Numbered from the stretch's first letter, positions 10,256 to 21,101 are shown. The stretch: 64,000 bases of DNA from Siphonodentalium dalli (GCA_032622095.1 CP136061.1:60471301-60535300); one strand, 5' to 3'. Notes: generated by a model from the letters alone, not told the origin. Numbers and translations: made by a program.

Positions 10256-12443
10256 TTAGAAATACAAAATGTGAACTTTATTGAGATTTAAAAAAATAAA
10301 ATTTACAGGCAATGGTCCAAGAAAAACAAAGTCCATATCTAAGAATCAAATATGGGAATATGTACTGAACACTGTGATGAATGATGTACTACAAAAAAAA
10401 TATTATATTTCTTGAGCGTTCTTTGAAAAAATTACTTTGAACCGGTTGTTGACAAATGATATACTGGTACTAACTTCACAATATGGTTGACTGAGAGCTA
10501 GCAGTTTATGGGTCACATTTTCATGGCTTATGTCCAGTCTGGTGTGAATGGCTTTTACCAGTGTCAACTTCCACATGAGTGATTATCCTATGAGTGAGTG
10601 GTGACCTACTTACTAGAAATAGTGTGGTGGTCTGGTTACAATGACTTCTTTACATCCATTTAGAAGACAGTTATAAACTGTCGATGCTCCGTGTTTTACA
10701 CTGTTTTATTTTGTATACAACAAGGAATACTCATGCCCTCATTTGTCCCGATGTAGTTTTAACAGGCCCTTACTATTAAATACTGCAAAGTGCCCATATT
10801 GCCGATGTTTCTGGCAAAGTTAGAGCAAACTGCATAAATGACGTGACAGTAACTGTGCAAAATTGCACAAAGTAAAGCAAATCTCAATCGCGACTCGCAA
10901 GCCGCCGCTGCGTATTTCAGCAGGTCATGTGCTTCATGTTAATCGGTGAAATTGTGGCGAAAGGCGTGCAATTACAATGAAGTTAACGAAGACATATGTA
11001 GACAGTGGGAGATATTTTAGCTTTTGTGGGGGACCCTGGGGGTGACGGGGATGCAGTCACAATTACTGGCGTGTATTACCTCGACATTTTCGACAAAGAA
11101 TTGCAAGAAATAATGAAACAATTAATAATTTATATTATAGACGTAACCGACAACCGCTTCGGAAATGCATCTAGCACAGTAGCACTAATACTAAATTAAT
11201 ATTCACAGTTAAACAATTAACATAATTAACATATAGATAATGTCATGGCGCTGATAGCACATGTATAGTCAGTAATGGTAAATATATGCAACCTCCCCGG
11301 GTCTGCCCACGGCCTAACATGCTGACAGATATTCCGACCAATAATTGATCAGATTCGCCCACACATCGGCCATGACTCGGTGAAACGTCGGCGCCAACAT
11401 CAAAGACAAAGGATGCCCCAGCCAGCCACGTACTGTGTGAACATGTCGCACACATAATTCTTTGAAGATGACCACCAAACGTCGGCGGCGACATCAAAGG
11501 CAGAGGACGCCGCAATGGAATTGTGCTGCATACGCGGTTAACAGTTACTTCCAGACATGACATCGATGAAAACTACTGCTTACATACACAAGTTACACAA
11601 CGATACCCCCCACCCCAGCAATTAGTCGACGAAAGTAAATAACCGTCAACTACCGCACCTGCGATTAGTCGATTAATCGTGGCAAGCCTAGGTCTGGTAG
11701 GGTTTGATTGAGGATTAGCATTCTATTGTCAATGGAGTCCACATCGGTTACAATGGCCAGCTGCTAACCCATGTCTGCCAGCATCCACACAGCCAATGTT
11801 TAAGCAAGTATATATCATTTGTCAACATCTGGTTCAAAGTAATTTTTCCAAGGAACACTCAAGAAATATAATATTTTTTTTGTAGTACATCATTCATCAC
11901 AGTGTTCAGTACAGATTCCCAGTCCTTCGAATTTGGAAAACGTAGGTGCGCGATATATCGCTCAGAGCTTTTGGGATTTGCACGCGCCTTTTTTGAGGGA
12001 GCACAATACAAATTAACATCGATGAAATGATTACTGAATAAAGACAAACACAAGTATAATGATACACACGTATTATTCCAAGTGTGGCAACAGAAACAGA
12101 AATAAATTTAAACATATGTTTATATTGTACAATAATGCGATCACAATGTACAATACAATGTAGTTACCATGCATGTTCGTAATCAGCGTCATTACTGCTG
12201 AGAAAGATACATGGTGAATCGACTTATCGGCGTTTGACCATTGGTGTGTTATTTGTTAAATTCTGAGGTGCGCATTTGAAATTTTCGGCGTGCGCATTTA
12301 ATAACTTGCAGGTTTTTAAATCCGCGCGCTGTGCGCCTCAAACTCAAAGGACTGGATTCCCATATTTGATTCTTAGATACGGACTATTGCCTGTAAATTT
12401 TATTTTTTTAAATCTCAATAAAGTTCACATTTTGTATTTCTAA
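10256..12443. mobile_element. Foldback element with arms of about 220 bp
   Basis: The left arm starts TTAGAAATACAAAATGTGAAC at 10256 and runs through CAATGGTCC, GATGAATGATGTACTAC and ACAAATGATATAC near 10460. The right arm is its inverse, starting GTATATATCATTTGTCAAC near 11808 and ending GTTCACATTTTGTATTTCTAA at 12443. The right arm is split by a 433-bp insertion (11921-12353). The 1.3 kb core has no convincing gene. The terminal repeats are long and well conserved, so this is a DNA element rather than host sequence. Confidence 0.75.
11921..12353. mobile_element. MITE with AGTCCTTYGARTTTG ends, nested in the foldback arm
   Basis: The inserted segment begins AGTCCTTCGAATTTG and ends with the inverse of AGTCCTTTGAGTTTG. 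It splits the right arm of the surrounding foldback element at GATTCCC. That word is present on both sides (11914-11920 and 12355-12361), giving a target duplication of 7-8 bp, consistent with a hAT-type insertion. The interior is non-coding and has CpG-rich GCGCGC stretches. Confidence 0.75.
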
Positions 12444-12448
12444 TAGCG

Positions 12449-13165
12449 ATGGGAGGTGAAATTTATTTTTTCAATTTTATGTTTCATGTTGTATGTCATA
12501 ATGAACGGAATTTCATTCTGAATATAAATCTGCAATTGTTTTGTGATAGCTCCCATATTTAAAATAGTTATGGTCAATTGAATTTTTTTTAAACAGCGAT
12601 TTTTCTGCCGGGTCCTCGACTTAATTACTGCTGGGGTAGGGAAAATATAATATAGAGGCCATGATTGTAACAAAATGAACAACTCATATCATATCATATG
12701 CCATTTTGAAGGGAATTTCATGCTGAATATAAATCTGAAAAGGTTTTTAATATAGTTCCAATATTTAAAAAGTTATGATCAATTGAATTTTTCAAAAACC
12801 AGCATTTTTCTGACAGGTCCTCGACTTGATTACTATTGGGGTAGGGGGAATAACTAATAGATGCTACGATTGCACTAAAATGAACAACTCATATCATGTA
12901 ATATGCCTTTTCGAAGGGAATTTCATGCTGAATATAAATCTGGAAAGAGTCTTGTGATAGCTCCCATATTAAACAAGTTATGGTCAATTGAATTTGTCAA
13001 AAACCGATATTTTTCTGCTGGGTCCTCGACTTAATTATTGCTGGGGTAGGGGAAATATCTAGTAGATGCCATGATTGTACCGAAATGAACCACTCATATC
13101 ATACCATATGTCAATTTGAAGAGAATTTCATGCTTGTTATAGCTCCCATATTAAATCAGTTATGA
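12449..13165. repeat. 205-bp tandem array, about 3.4 units
   Basis: The word GAATTTCAT starts at 12508, 12713, 12918 and 13123, exactly 205 bp apart each time. Each unit also holds AATATAAATCTG, ATAGCTCCCATATT, GTTATGGTCAATTGAATTT, GGTCCTCGACTTAATTA and CTCATATCAT. Units are moderately diverged. It abuts the right end of the foldback element at 12443. No coding function is seen. Confidence 0.9.
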
Positions 13166-13913
13166 ATATTGTTTTTAGAGCATTCATATAAAATGTACAT
13201 TTTATTAAATAGATGTTGGAATCGGAAATTTATGACCATCTTACAGTGCATTCTTTGATAACTGATGACATGTGTCGAGGATGGGCACATCAGAAATCCT
13301 GAATGTAGAATTCTCAAAAATATGGGTCCTAGAATGTTGAATAATTCTGATCATTTTAATCATGGTATACAGAGTATAGCTGCTAGTAAGCTCTTACCGT
13401 CTCATGAAGTTCAGAACTAACAATAAATGCCTGGAACAAATTTCAATGCCAAATCATGTGTCAAAAAATAACAAAAACATCATACCAAATCTTTATAGGT
13501 TTGTTTGCGGATAATATGACCAACTTGATCAGAAATTTAATTATGCCAGAAAATTATTGCTCTTTACACTAGTACACGTATATACATGTTCCGTAATTAA
13601 TGTCTTTCAAAGTTGAATCAATGAAAGTGTTACTGTAGAAGATATGATATCAACTGCAAGTAGAAGTGGTATGATGTTTCCTTTCAACCCCATGCATGAA
13701 AAAACAAAAATCAATTGATTGGAGGTACTTAGACTTTCACACACAACAGCTTATGGCCCACTTCAGTCTATTTAAGCAGTTTTGCACACACACTTTTTGT
13801 CTCATGATATTTATAAATTAATATAGAAGGCAATTCCACACCAAGTTCTTATGTAGTTTGCGTAATGTAATAAAATCATTTGAAAAGAATCTAAGAAGTC
13901 TTCTACACGATTG
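13166..13913. other. No gene recognised
   Basis: AT-rich sequence without long open frames, splice-bounded exons or clear repeats. Confidence 0.5.
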
Positions 13914-14325
13914 TGTCATTTTAAAGATGGATTATCTCTTCCTAAATATGTATTATATATTTTCAATATACAATAATAAATGTGAGTCGAAGATACCTGT
14001 CCGGAAAAGCTTCTATAAATTATAATATTGATTTTATATCAATATAATGCGATACTCAATTGGGACATTTTTTCGTTACTATTCCGTCATGAAGCGTTCA
14101 TGCGATCTCAAATAGAGATAGAGTTCTCCCGCTTGCTACTCTCCACAAGTCATAAGATTTCCCAATTTGATTGTATGTATTATACCAGAAAATTTTAAAT
14201 AAAATCAATATTAATTGATAAGACACATTTCCAGACAGGGGTCTTCGATTCATACCTATTATTTTATACCCAGAAAACTATATACAACTTGTTATAGAAA
14301 GAGATAGACCATCTTTAAGATATTC
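13914..14325. mobile_element. Palindromic MITE, about 410 bp
   Basis: The left arm runs AAAGATGGATTATCTCTT, TACCTGTCCGGAAAAGCTTC, AATATTGATTTTAT. The right arm is its diverged inverse, with AAAATCAATATTAATTGATA, ATTTCCAGACAGGGGTCTTCG and AGATAGACCATCTTTAAGA. A single arm is found again at 5490-5690. No open frame is present. Confidence 0.75.
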
Positions 14326-14538
14326 TGAGCACAAATCAAGTTCACAGATGGCACAAGATGATCTTATCAGCCGATTCCATGATACAAACTAGTGTAATTT
14401 TAGTCTTCACGAAGATTTAAAGTTCAATTTCTCAGTTAACCAGGTTTTTTTTTATATCAAAAGTGATAATGATTTAACAAAATCAAAAAACATGTATACA
14501 CCAAAGAAATAAATAACAAAAAGTGACTGAATTTGAAA

Positions 14539-15483
14539 TTATGAAGTGTGTGTGACAAGCTTAATTACACCCTTCTTTATTCCTGCGTGCAACTGTTCAA
14601 CAAATATGGCATCGTCCCCATCATATTTAATGTTATGCCACTCTGGATAGCCTGGGACAGAGGAAATAACTTTTGCTGTATAAGCAGTCTCTTCTCCTTG
14701 TTCATTTTGTAGGGTGTGGATGATGATCTTGCCAATAAGAAATGATGATCTCTTTCTCTCCTCATCTGTTTCTTGAAATGCTGCTGCTAAACTAATAAGT
14801 TTTTTACAATTGTCCATTAATTCTATTACGCTGAGGCTCCGGCGCTTGTCTGAATCGGTCTCTTTCATTGAAAATTTAAAAAGCTGATTGTCTGCTTCCT
14901 GGCACAGAATGGTTTGTCGGAATCTGAGTTGTGCCTTTAACGCGTCTTCTTTCTCCGTTTTGTATTTAATGATGGAAAGGCTTTGCTCCATCTGTTCCGC
15001 TGACTGATACAGTCCATAATATAACACATCCTTAAAAATCAATTCCCTCTCCTTGAATTTTCTTTCAATCCTTTTCGCTTCTTCTTCTCTCTTTAGCCTC
15101 TGACTTTCTTTTCTTCGCTCCATTATATCCTTTCGCCTCGTTTGGTACATTCCATACAATTTCTCGGAGTCTTTCATCGCTCTCTTAATCAACTCTCTTC
15201 GCTCTTCTTCGTCCTTCTCTTCCAACCAATCACCAGTTCTATTCAAGCAAAACATCACATATGCTTCTTGGCTTATATGGGATATGTTCGGTTTGAATTT
15301 CAATAATTGATCCGTATAAGCAAAAACCCGTTCCGAGAATTTGTTGTGTTTTTCAACACTCATAGTCGTCTTGAGGAGATGTTCATCTTCATTGATCCGG
15401 TAGAACTTACCGCCTTGGAGGAGATCCTTATACTGTGCCTTCAACAATTTGGAGATAGATGGCAGGATAACTGCTAATTGTGA
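14539..15483 (-). CDS. Transposase-like ORF, C-terminal part (about 314 codons after the stop)
   Basis: In the same frame as the upstream ORF, the first codons after TAA encode SQLAVILPSISKLLKAQYKD, with no ATG nearby. It contains a long Lys/Arg/Glu-rich helix (MERRKESQRLKREEEAKRIE) and a C-terminal segment with GKIIIHTL, AKVISSVPGYPEWHNIKYDG and a hydrophobic tail, resembling a Tudor-like module. Absence of its own start codon suggests it was once the C-terminus of the preceding ORF. Confidence 0.65.
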   Translation of the reverse strand, partial: SQLAVILPSISKLLKAQYKDLLQGGKFYRINEDEHLLKTTMSVEKHNKFSERVFAYTDQLLKFKPNISHISQEAYVMFCLNRTGDWLEEKDEEERRELIKRAMKDSEKLYGMYQTRRKDIMERRKESQRLKREEEAKRIERKFKERELIFKDVLYYGLYQSAEQMEQSLSIIKYKTEKEDALKAQLRFRQTILCQEADNQLFKFSMKETDSDKRRSLSVIELMDNCKKLISLAAAFQETDEERKRSSFLIGKIIIHTLQNEQGEETAYTAKVISSVPGYPEWHNIKYDGDDAIFVEQLHAGIKKGVIKLVTHTS

Positions 15484-17331
15484 TTATGTGATCGCATCAT
15501 TTTCCGAAGGCTCAATAAGTGATTTATATACTTCATTCTTTTTGATAATCCATTCTGGCACATCCTCAATTGATAGATCCCCATTCATAAATTGCCCCAA
15601 TTCTGTGCTTGCGTGGTCTAGGTACTGCACAATCTTGGTAATTATCCTGGTAAGCTGGAGCACATGTATAGCTTTATCTTCCAGAATTTTCCATAAAGGA
15701 CCAGTGACCATTTTGTTAATCAGCCCCAAGGATCGGCATCCAGCGATGTTGAAGGGTTCTTTCAAATCAGCCAACACAGCTTTCAGCAAGCGATTTAAAT
15801 TTTCCTTCCCCTCAAGATACTCTACCATCTTCTTGTGAAAGAAATAAATATAAGAACCATTGAAAAATATTATATTAAATCTGTTTCCACGGAAAGGCAC
15901 AAGTGGCAGACTCCGCATGTTGTTAGCTTTTAGAGTATCCTGCATGAATAATTTGAAGTCACCATGGCACCCTGACTTTTCATCACCTCCCCTTGAGAAA
16001 CTTTTGCAGGCTGTTCTTATTAATCTCACTGGTCCCGGTTCTGATGGTTTAAATATCTGTACTCCAATTTTGCATGTATCTGGTGTTGGACGATTTTTCT
16101 CCACTTCAAACAATGACTCTTGTGATACCTCTGCTATTTGAACAAATGAATGGAGGCCGCAAAAAAAATTGTTGAGTGTTTCAAGAGGCTGTCTGTCTTC
16201 ATCTGAGAGTTGCTCCCAATCTGAAATTATGTCTGGTAGTATGTTCTTCCTGTAGTTATTTTGTAGTTCATGCCATTTTAGTTCAGTCGCAGCTCTATCT
16301 GACATGGTATTTGAAATATTGGCCAGTATTTTAGCTGCACTCTTGGAATCAGTCTCAGATTGCCGGTCCTCTATATCTTGCAGCACTTCCTTAAATGTAT
16401 TCAGTGTGTCGTCCGCAGATTTGGTGGCCATATCCCTTACTCCTAGAACCCAGTGTTTAGCATCATTACCTGTCGCATGGAACCCCATGTATTTCTCCCC
16501 GTATTTGGAAGTTTCATCGCTGTACAAAGTTGTATTTTCCTTTAGAGTGAAAACTTCGGCAAGCTGTATTTGTGCCAGGCCCAAACGCTCTATGTTCATA
16601 TTTCTAACGCTCTTTGGAGATGGAAGTTTGCTTGCTTTCTTTCCGATATACTTCATCACAATCTCGATCACAGGTGCCACATGTTCTGTCCCAACGTGAT
16701 TCTCAAGCAATTTGTATACCATTTTCCTGAATTCCCCACTGTATGCGCCACTTTGATCATCTGTTGTTATAATTGGGCATTTCATCTTCTCAATTCTGTC
16801 ATCCATCACTTTCAGGTCATGTTTGTGCTGTATGTTCTCTGTCTTCAGGCGATGACATTCTTCTATTAAATTTCCAACTTCTTCTTCTAAACTGGATGTA
16901 TGTGCATTAATTGTCCCACTCGAGTTATCAGAAGCTGTTACATGACTTTCTAACTTTGCAGCTTTCTCCCTGTAATAATTTTCTCTTGCATTGGTTCTCT
17001 TCAGATTGACACGTGCTGTCTTCAGTCTTTGTTCTAGATCTTCTGGCTTGCTACTATCAAGGTTTGTAGAGGTGTTTCTAAATACAGGAAATGTGTATGG
17101 AGATTCTGCCCAATCTTCATATTTTGCCTTGCCTTCTGCTCTCGATTTGCTTTTGTTTAGCAGTTGATTTGTTGCCTTTATTCGGTCAAGTGATGCTTTC
17201 ATTGCTGGCTGATTCGGTTTTGAATCAGACAGTGACATACTGACATGAAATTTGTTTAACCACTCAATACACCCATCAAGACCATTGTCTTTGAGTGAGT
17301 CCACAACAACTCTGTTTAATGGGACAGACAT
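15484..17331 (-). CDS. Transposase-like ORF, N-terminal part (about 615 codons)
   Basis: It opens at ATG 17331 (MSVPLNRVVVDSLKDNG). The frame continues four codons further upstream without ATG, so 17331 is the likely start unless an upstream exon exists; a TTTGAATTTAAG stretch could be an acceptor there. It contains both putative catalytic Asp motifs and the C-x2-H motif, and ends SENDAIT before TAA. The reading frame stays open beyond the stop, which argues that the stop is recent or suppressed. Confidence 0.7.
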   Translation of the reverse strand: MSVPLNRVVVDSLKDNGLDGCIEWLNKFHVSMSLSDSKPNQPAMKASLDRIKATNQLLNKSKSRAEGKAKYEDWAESPYTFPVFRNTSTNLDSSKPEDLEQRLKTARVNLKRTNARENYYREKAAKLESHVTASDNSSGTINAHTSSLEEEVGNLIEECHRLKTENIQHKHDLKVMDDRIEKMKCPIITTDDQSGAYSGEFRKMVYKLLENHVGTEHVAPVIEIVMKYIGKKASKLPSPKSVRNMNIERLGLAQIQLAEVFTLKENTTLYSDETSKYGEKYMGFHATGNDAKHWVLGVRDMATKSADDTLNTFKEVLQDIEDRQSETDSKSAAKILANISNTMSDRAATELKWHELQNNYRKNILPDIISDWEQLSDEDRQPLETLNNFFCGLHSFVQIAEVSQESLFEVEKNRPTPDTCKIGVQIFKPSEPGPVRLIRTACKSFSRGGDEKSGCHGDFKLFMQDTLKANNMRSLPLVPFRGNRFNIIFFNGSYIYFFHKKMVEYLEGKENLNRLLKAVLADLKEPFNIAGCRSLGLINKMVTGPLWKILEDKAIHVLQLTRIITKIVQYLDHASTELGQFMNGDLSIEDVPEWIIKKNEVYKSLIEPSENDAIT

Positions 17332-17564
17332 TCTTAAATTCAAAAGACCAGTGTTTGTGCAATACTACAAAATAGTAGCTGGAAAAAGAAATGATAATCG
17401 TTTCATAGTCTGTCTTTATATGAAGTTTCAACTATTATCATATTGGTTTGATCAAATGTACCTACCTTTTTCACGCACATTATGAAGGTTGACTGCTGTA
17501 GCTAGCTATGAAGGATAGTCTACCTGGCCAACGGTAAGAATATTCACTATATAGCTAACCGGGG

Positions 17565-17960
17565 TGCTGGCCAGACCATAATCATTCACCCCACCCGTAA
17601 TCCCAGTGAAATTGAAAATTTGGGCAGAACTTCCCTTAATAGGCACCGGCCAGATCATTCAGCCCACCCGTAATCCCTGTGAAATTGAAAATTTGGGCAG
17701 AACTTCCCTTAGAGGCGCCGGCCAGATCATTCACCCCACCCATAATCCCAGTGAAATTAAAAATTCCCGTAATCCCAATGAAATTAAAAATTCGGACAGA
17801 ACTTCCTTTGGAGGCGCCGGCCATATCATTCACCCCACCCGTAATCCTGTGAAATTGAAAATTTGGGCAGAACTTCCCTTAGACTTAGAGGCGCCGGCCA
17901 GATCCATATCACCCCACCGGTAATCCCTGTCTGTGAAATTGAAAATTTGAGCAAAATTGA
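17565..17960. repeat. Tandem repeat with units of about 72-98 bp, five units
   Basis: Units start with GGCCAGATCATTCACCCCACCC and continue GTAATCCCAGTGAAATTGAA and TTTGGGCAGAACTTCCCTTAG. Unit starts lie near 17571, 17649, 17721, 17819 and 17897. One unit has an internal partial duplication of GTAATCCCAATGAAATTAAA. It lies just upstream of the transposase-like gene. Open frames on both strands are repeat artefacts. Confidence 0.85.
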
Positions 17961-19620
17961 AAATTTGGGCAAAATTGAATTTTCAGTTTATTCAGTGTTG
18001 CCACTGTTGGGTTGCATCATGGACGTATATGTATCGATGGTTGCATCAAGTTGCAAGCAAATTCAACAAATAAAAAAACAACTAAAAGGCAACTTGAATC
18101 TTGATTCACCCACTGCGTTGTTTAGAAAATAACAGAGAAACAGAAACGCACACGGCGTAAAAAAAAACATTAATTACGCACGTCGCATACCATCGAAAGC
18201 AAAGCGTGACGTTACACGTGTTTTTTGTTGATAAAACTGCGACTGGTTGTTGATAAACAAGAAGAATATCTCGGGTGCACAGCAATGCGCAGACTATCGC
18301 TTGGTATTGTTTCAAAGACAACTACTTGGGCAACAATTCAAACCAAAAAATTATCTATTTAGTCTTATTTTATTGAAAATAAAACCGCCCAAACTTGTTT
18401 TACGTATTTTGGCGCGCTCAATTTTAACATTTAACTGCTATGATTTGTCTGTGCAATCGGACAATTATGTAAATTAGAATATTATGTTTATGGTACGTCG
18501 AATGACGACATCTTAATTTGCATCTGACCGAATTTTAGGCCCACAATTCCTCCAATTAGGCCAGTTATAACCAATCAGAGATCGGTGACCCACCAGAGGA
18601 AATCAGAGGTCAACCAAGGGAGTAAATTGGAACAGCGTCATTTAACGTAAACAATAGGACCGCAGCATCTGTTTGTGTCAGTTGATATCGCTGCCGAGCG
18701 CAAATCAAATTAAGACAAATTTATATCACCAATGTCCGATTTATCAAAAATAATTTGATGATACCTTGCATTAAATTTAAGTGTTTAGTTAAGTTTTATC
18801 AGAGTTATCATAGTAACAAACCGACCGCTTTTTGTATGGGCCAGAATGGGAAAGCCCCCACAACGTAATTACATTCCGGTCGCTATTTCTAACATAATCC
18901 ACCATGAATTTAAAAATAGACTCATGAAAATGATGAAATGTTGCACCAATGGGCATGGTATCTGTGATTAGTGACATACATGAACATAATCCTGTATTTG
19001 GATTCTATCAAACTTTTAAAAAATTGGTCCACAAAGCCCTTAACCTTCAGAAATACATTCCAGGTAAATTCATATGCAGAAGCGGCAGTTTTATGATTAT
19101 ATATGAACACAAATCGTAAGTTCGATAAAAGGTTTAATCTATCTCATAAAAGTGTTTCGCGTTAGCTATTGAACTGAAGGAACATACTGAAATCACATTT
19201 TAATTTAGCTCAATTTAGCTACGTGAGCTCAAATGAATTATTTAGCTCATTAAGTCATTTGGCACCTGTGGCTGTGCCCGACCTGTTGAAGGATGTTCGA
19301 CGACTGTCACGACAATCGGAAAATTGTCAATACCGATTGCTAATTTTGGACATTAATTCACATTATATATACCATTTGGATTATTTTCTGGATCAAACTT
19401 CTGACTACATCCTTTATTGTAACATTGAAGATGTTCTGCCATTCCTGGTTTTATAACAAATTTAGGAAAATGTGAGCGCAAATAAATAAAAAAATTGCTG
19501 GAAAAATTCTTTACCGGAAGTATATGACGGTTGTCGTTCTTTTCTTGCGCTAATAATATATTTATGTAATCAATTGAATACCGTCAGAGTCCACTATCAC
19601 AAACACCAAACAGTCGTTTG
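17961..19620. other. No gene recognised; one inverted repeat copy
   Basis: 19163-19255 is the inverse of 9490-9580. The remaining sequence shows short frames only, none with recognisable domains. Confidence 0.5.
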
Positions 19621-20355
19621 TTTTACTTACTTATTTACTTATGGTTACTTATGCAGTGGACGCTGGCTCCTGTAGTTGCCACTGTATCCACATCACTTGT
19701 ACTTGTACATGACACGTCAACTAGATAATTTTCTGATAGGGACATGTGTTGCATGTTTGAGATATTGTCATATTAGTTTCCAATTCAGCCTTAAAGTTGT
19801 ACCGTATTTCACCTCTTGCTTGTCCCAATGGTGGTCCAGGTTGTTCTTGAATTGATTCATTTTCTCGGAATATACAACTTTTTCAGGTAGGTTATTCCAT
19901 GTTTCCACTACTCTCTGGATGAATGAATATTTTCTTGTATTGTAATTCGATCCCTCTAGGTATAACTTGTAGTTGTGTCCTCTAGTTCGTTTGTCAGTAT
20001 TTCTTGTTAGTATGTCTGCAACTTCCTGGTCGTACGTGTTAAAAATTTTGTAACACTCTATCATATCCCCTCTGTGTCTTCTATATTGAAGTGTGGGAAT
20101 TTTTAGTCTCTCCAATCTTTTATCAAGGTCTAGATCTTTTAGCCCTGGTGCTATAATTTCGTTGCCCTTTTCTGAACTCCTTCTAATCGTTCAATGTGTT
20201 TTTGTAGGTGGGGTTTCCAAGCTGGTTGTGCGTATTCCAGATGTGGTCGGACCAATCCTTTATACAGCTTAACAAGTGTGTTCTCATCTAAGTGTGTAAA
20301 TGATCTTCTGATGGCACCCATAACTGATTGTCCTTTCTTCGTCTTTTCATTGATC
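19621..20355 (-). pseudogene. Non-LTR retrotransposon (LINE), 3' part of ORF2, dead
   Basis: Minus-strand frames encode the end of a Jockey/CR1/Rex1-type reverse transcriptase: AIRRSFTHLDENTLVKLYKG, LVRPHLEYAQPAW, HIERLEGVQKRATKL, then in another frame IPTLQYRRHRGDMIECYKIF and VVETWNNLPEKVV. A single-base frameshift near 20150 separates the two parts. The 3' end carries an AAGTAA-like microsatellite tail (19621-19653), typical of these LINEs. The LTR element inserted at 20356 cuts this LINE in two; the other part resumes at 32612. Confidence 0.85.
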
Positions 20356-20496
20356 ATATTGTTGTATTTATGGGTTTTTAAGTAAATAGCGCGTAAATAT
20401 CGTGCGTTTGTTCCGCTCGCTGAAGAGATGATTTTAACCTGATACTATAGAGGAATGCGAGGCCACTTTGGTTAGCTAACTGAAGAAAGGTAACTC

Positions 20497-20503
20497 TATA
20501 AAG
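20497..20503 (+). promoter_or_regulatory. Putative TATA box of the LTR promoter
   Basis: TATAAAG lies 137 bp into the LTR. If transcription starts about 25-30 bp downstream, R begins near 20525-20535. The ATG at 20504 would then lie outside the RNA, leaving the in-frame ATG at 20636 (MFLLMIIVIHTLSTPAQTLL) as the first of that frame. Confidence 0.5.
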
Positions 20504-20698
20504 ATGGTGCCGGATTTCACCGGAAACACACGAAGAGGAGCGGATGTTCACGGAGTTCAGCGGAACTACGGAATTGTGGGAAATACGTCATCGCCCGCTC
20601 TCTTCAATCCAAACCAACTTATTAAACAGACGTATATGTTTTTGCTGATGATTATTGTTATTCATACACTATCTACACCTGCACAGACTTTACTATCG

Positions 20699-20704
20699 GT
20701 GAGT
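20699..20704 (+). promoter_or_regulatory. Putative splice donor near the end of the 5' LTR
   Basis: The sequence ATCG followed by GTGAGT is a near-consensus 5' splice site, 38 bp before the LTR end. With the acceptors at the Pol/ORF3 junction (28818-28852) it would remove gag and pol and give an ORF3 mRNA, as for env in retroviruses. The same site recurs in the 3' LTR. This is inference from motifs only. Confidence 0.45.
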
Positions 20705-20739
20705 TTATTTGTAATATTATATGCACATTCATTACAAAA

Positions 20740-20757
20740 TGGCGTCGTCGACCTTAC
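20740..20757 (+). promoter_or_regulatory. Primer binding site candidate
   Basis: TGGCGTCGTCGACCTTAC starts three bases after the LTR end. TGG pairs with the CCA end of a tRNA, as expected for a minus-strand primer. I could not assign the tRNA. Confidence 0.55.
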
Positions 20758-21101
20758 ACGGACCTTTGGCGCTTTTTGAAGCACTGTTTGATATTTTTTC
20801 CTCGCCGGTAATTTCACTATTTTCTCACAGATAGTTTTTCACATTTATTCAATCCGTAATTATCTTTGATAATTTTTACAATCCACTTTTCTCTTTTCAT
20901 CTCAATTATATGTAACACTGTTTTCTGTGTCTTTTCTAGATATTTTCTCCCCATTGATTTTTTTTTTTTGCCGCAACATAATTTCTTCGCACCGTGTTTG
21001 TATCTAGCACCATAATATTCTTTGCACCGTGGCCCGTCGGATTTATTTTTTTTGGAGGTGGCAATTGCTTTTGCCACATCTTTTTCCGAACGTGAAAAAC
21101 A
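20758..21101 (+). other. 5' leader of the LTR retrotransposon
   Basis: About 340 bp between the primer site and the Gag start. It contains poly-T stretches and no conserved frame. The leader would be expected to carry packaging signals, but none can be read from sequence alone. Confidence 0.5.

Larger units (their letters stand above)
14539..17331 (-). pseudogene. DDE-transposase-like gene in one frame, interrupted by a single TAA
   Basis: A single minus-strand frame of about 930 codons runs from ATG 17331 to 14539, broken only by TAA at 15486-15484. An N-terminal coiled coil (SLEEEVGNLIEECHRLKTEN) precedes a core with LYSDETSKYG, TMSDRAATELKWHEL followed by NFFCGLHSF, FRGNRFNIIFF and AGCRSLGLINKMVTGPLW. 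The two Asp motifs and the C-x2-H after the second resemble the RNase H-fold transposases with a CxxH insertion (hAT, P, Kolobok-like groups). I recall similar uncharacterised multicopy proteins in cnidarians and molluscs but cannot name the superfamily. The C-terminus after the stop has a charged coiled coil and a Tudor/SH3-like end (AKVISSVPGYPEWHNIKYDG). No terminal repeats were identified. It is either a recent pseudogene or two ORFs linked by readthrough. Confidence 0.65.
20360..20736 (+). repeat. 5' LTR
   Basis: 377 bp, starting TGTTGTATTTATGGG and ending CACATTCATTACA. No difference from the 3' LTR was seen by eye. It contains a TATAAAG box (20497-20503), a short open frame from ATG 20504, and a consensus splice donor (GTGAGT at 20699). 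The preceding ATAT (20356-20359) is the target duplication. Confidence 0.95.

Noticed and set aside
15449-16869. Plus-strand frames of 93-131 codons
   Set aside because: They are antisense to the transposase-like gene and lack any domain; the minus strand carries the conserved motifs.
20740-20757. Assignment of the primer tRNA
   Set aside because: The TGG start fits, but the following bases do not match a tRNA 3' end I can name with confidence.
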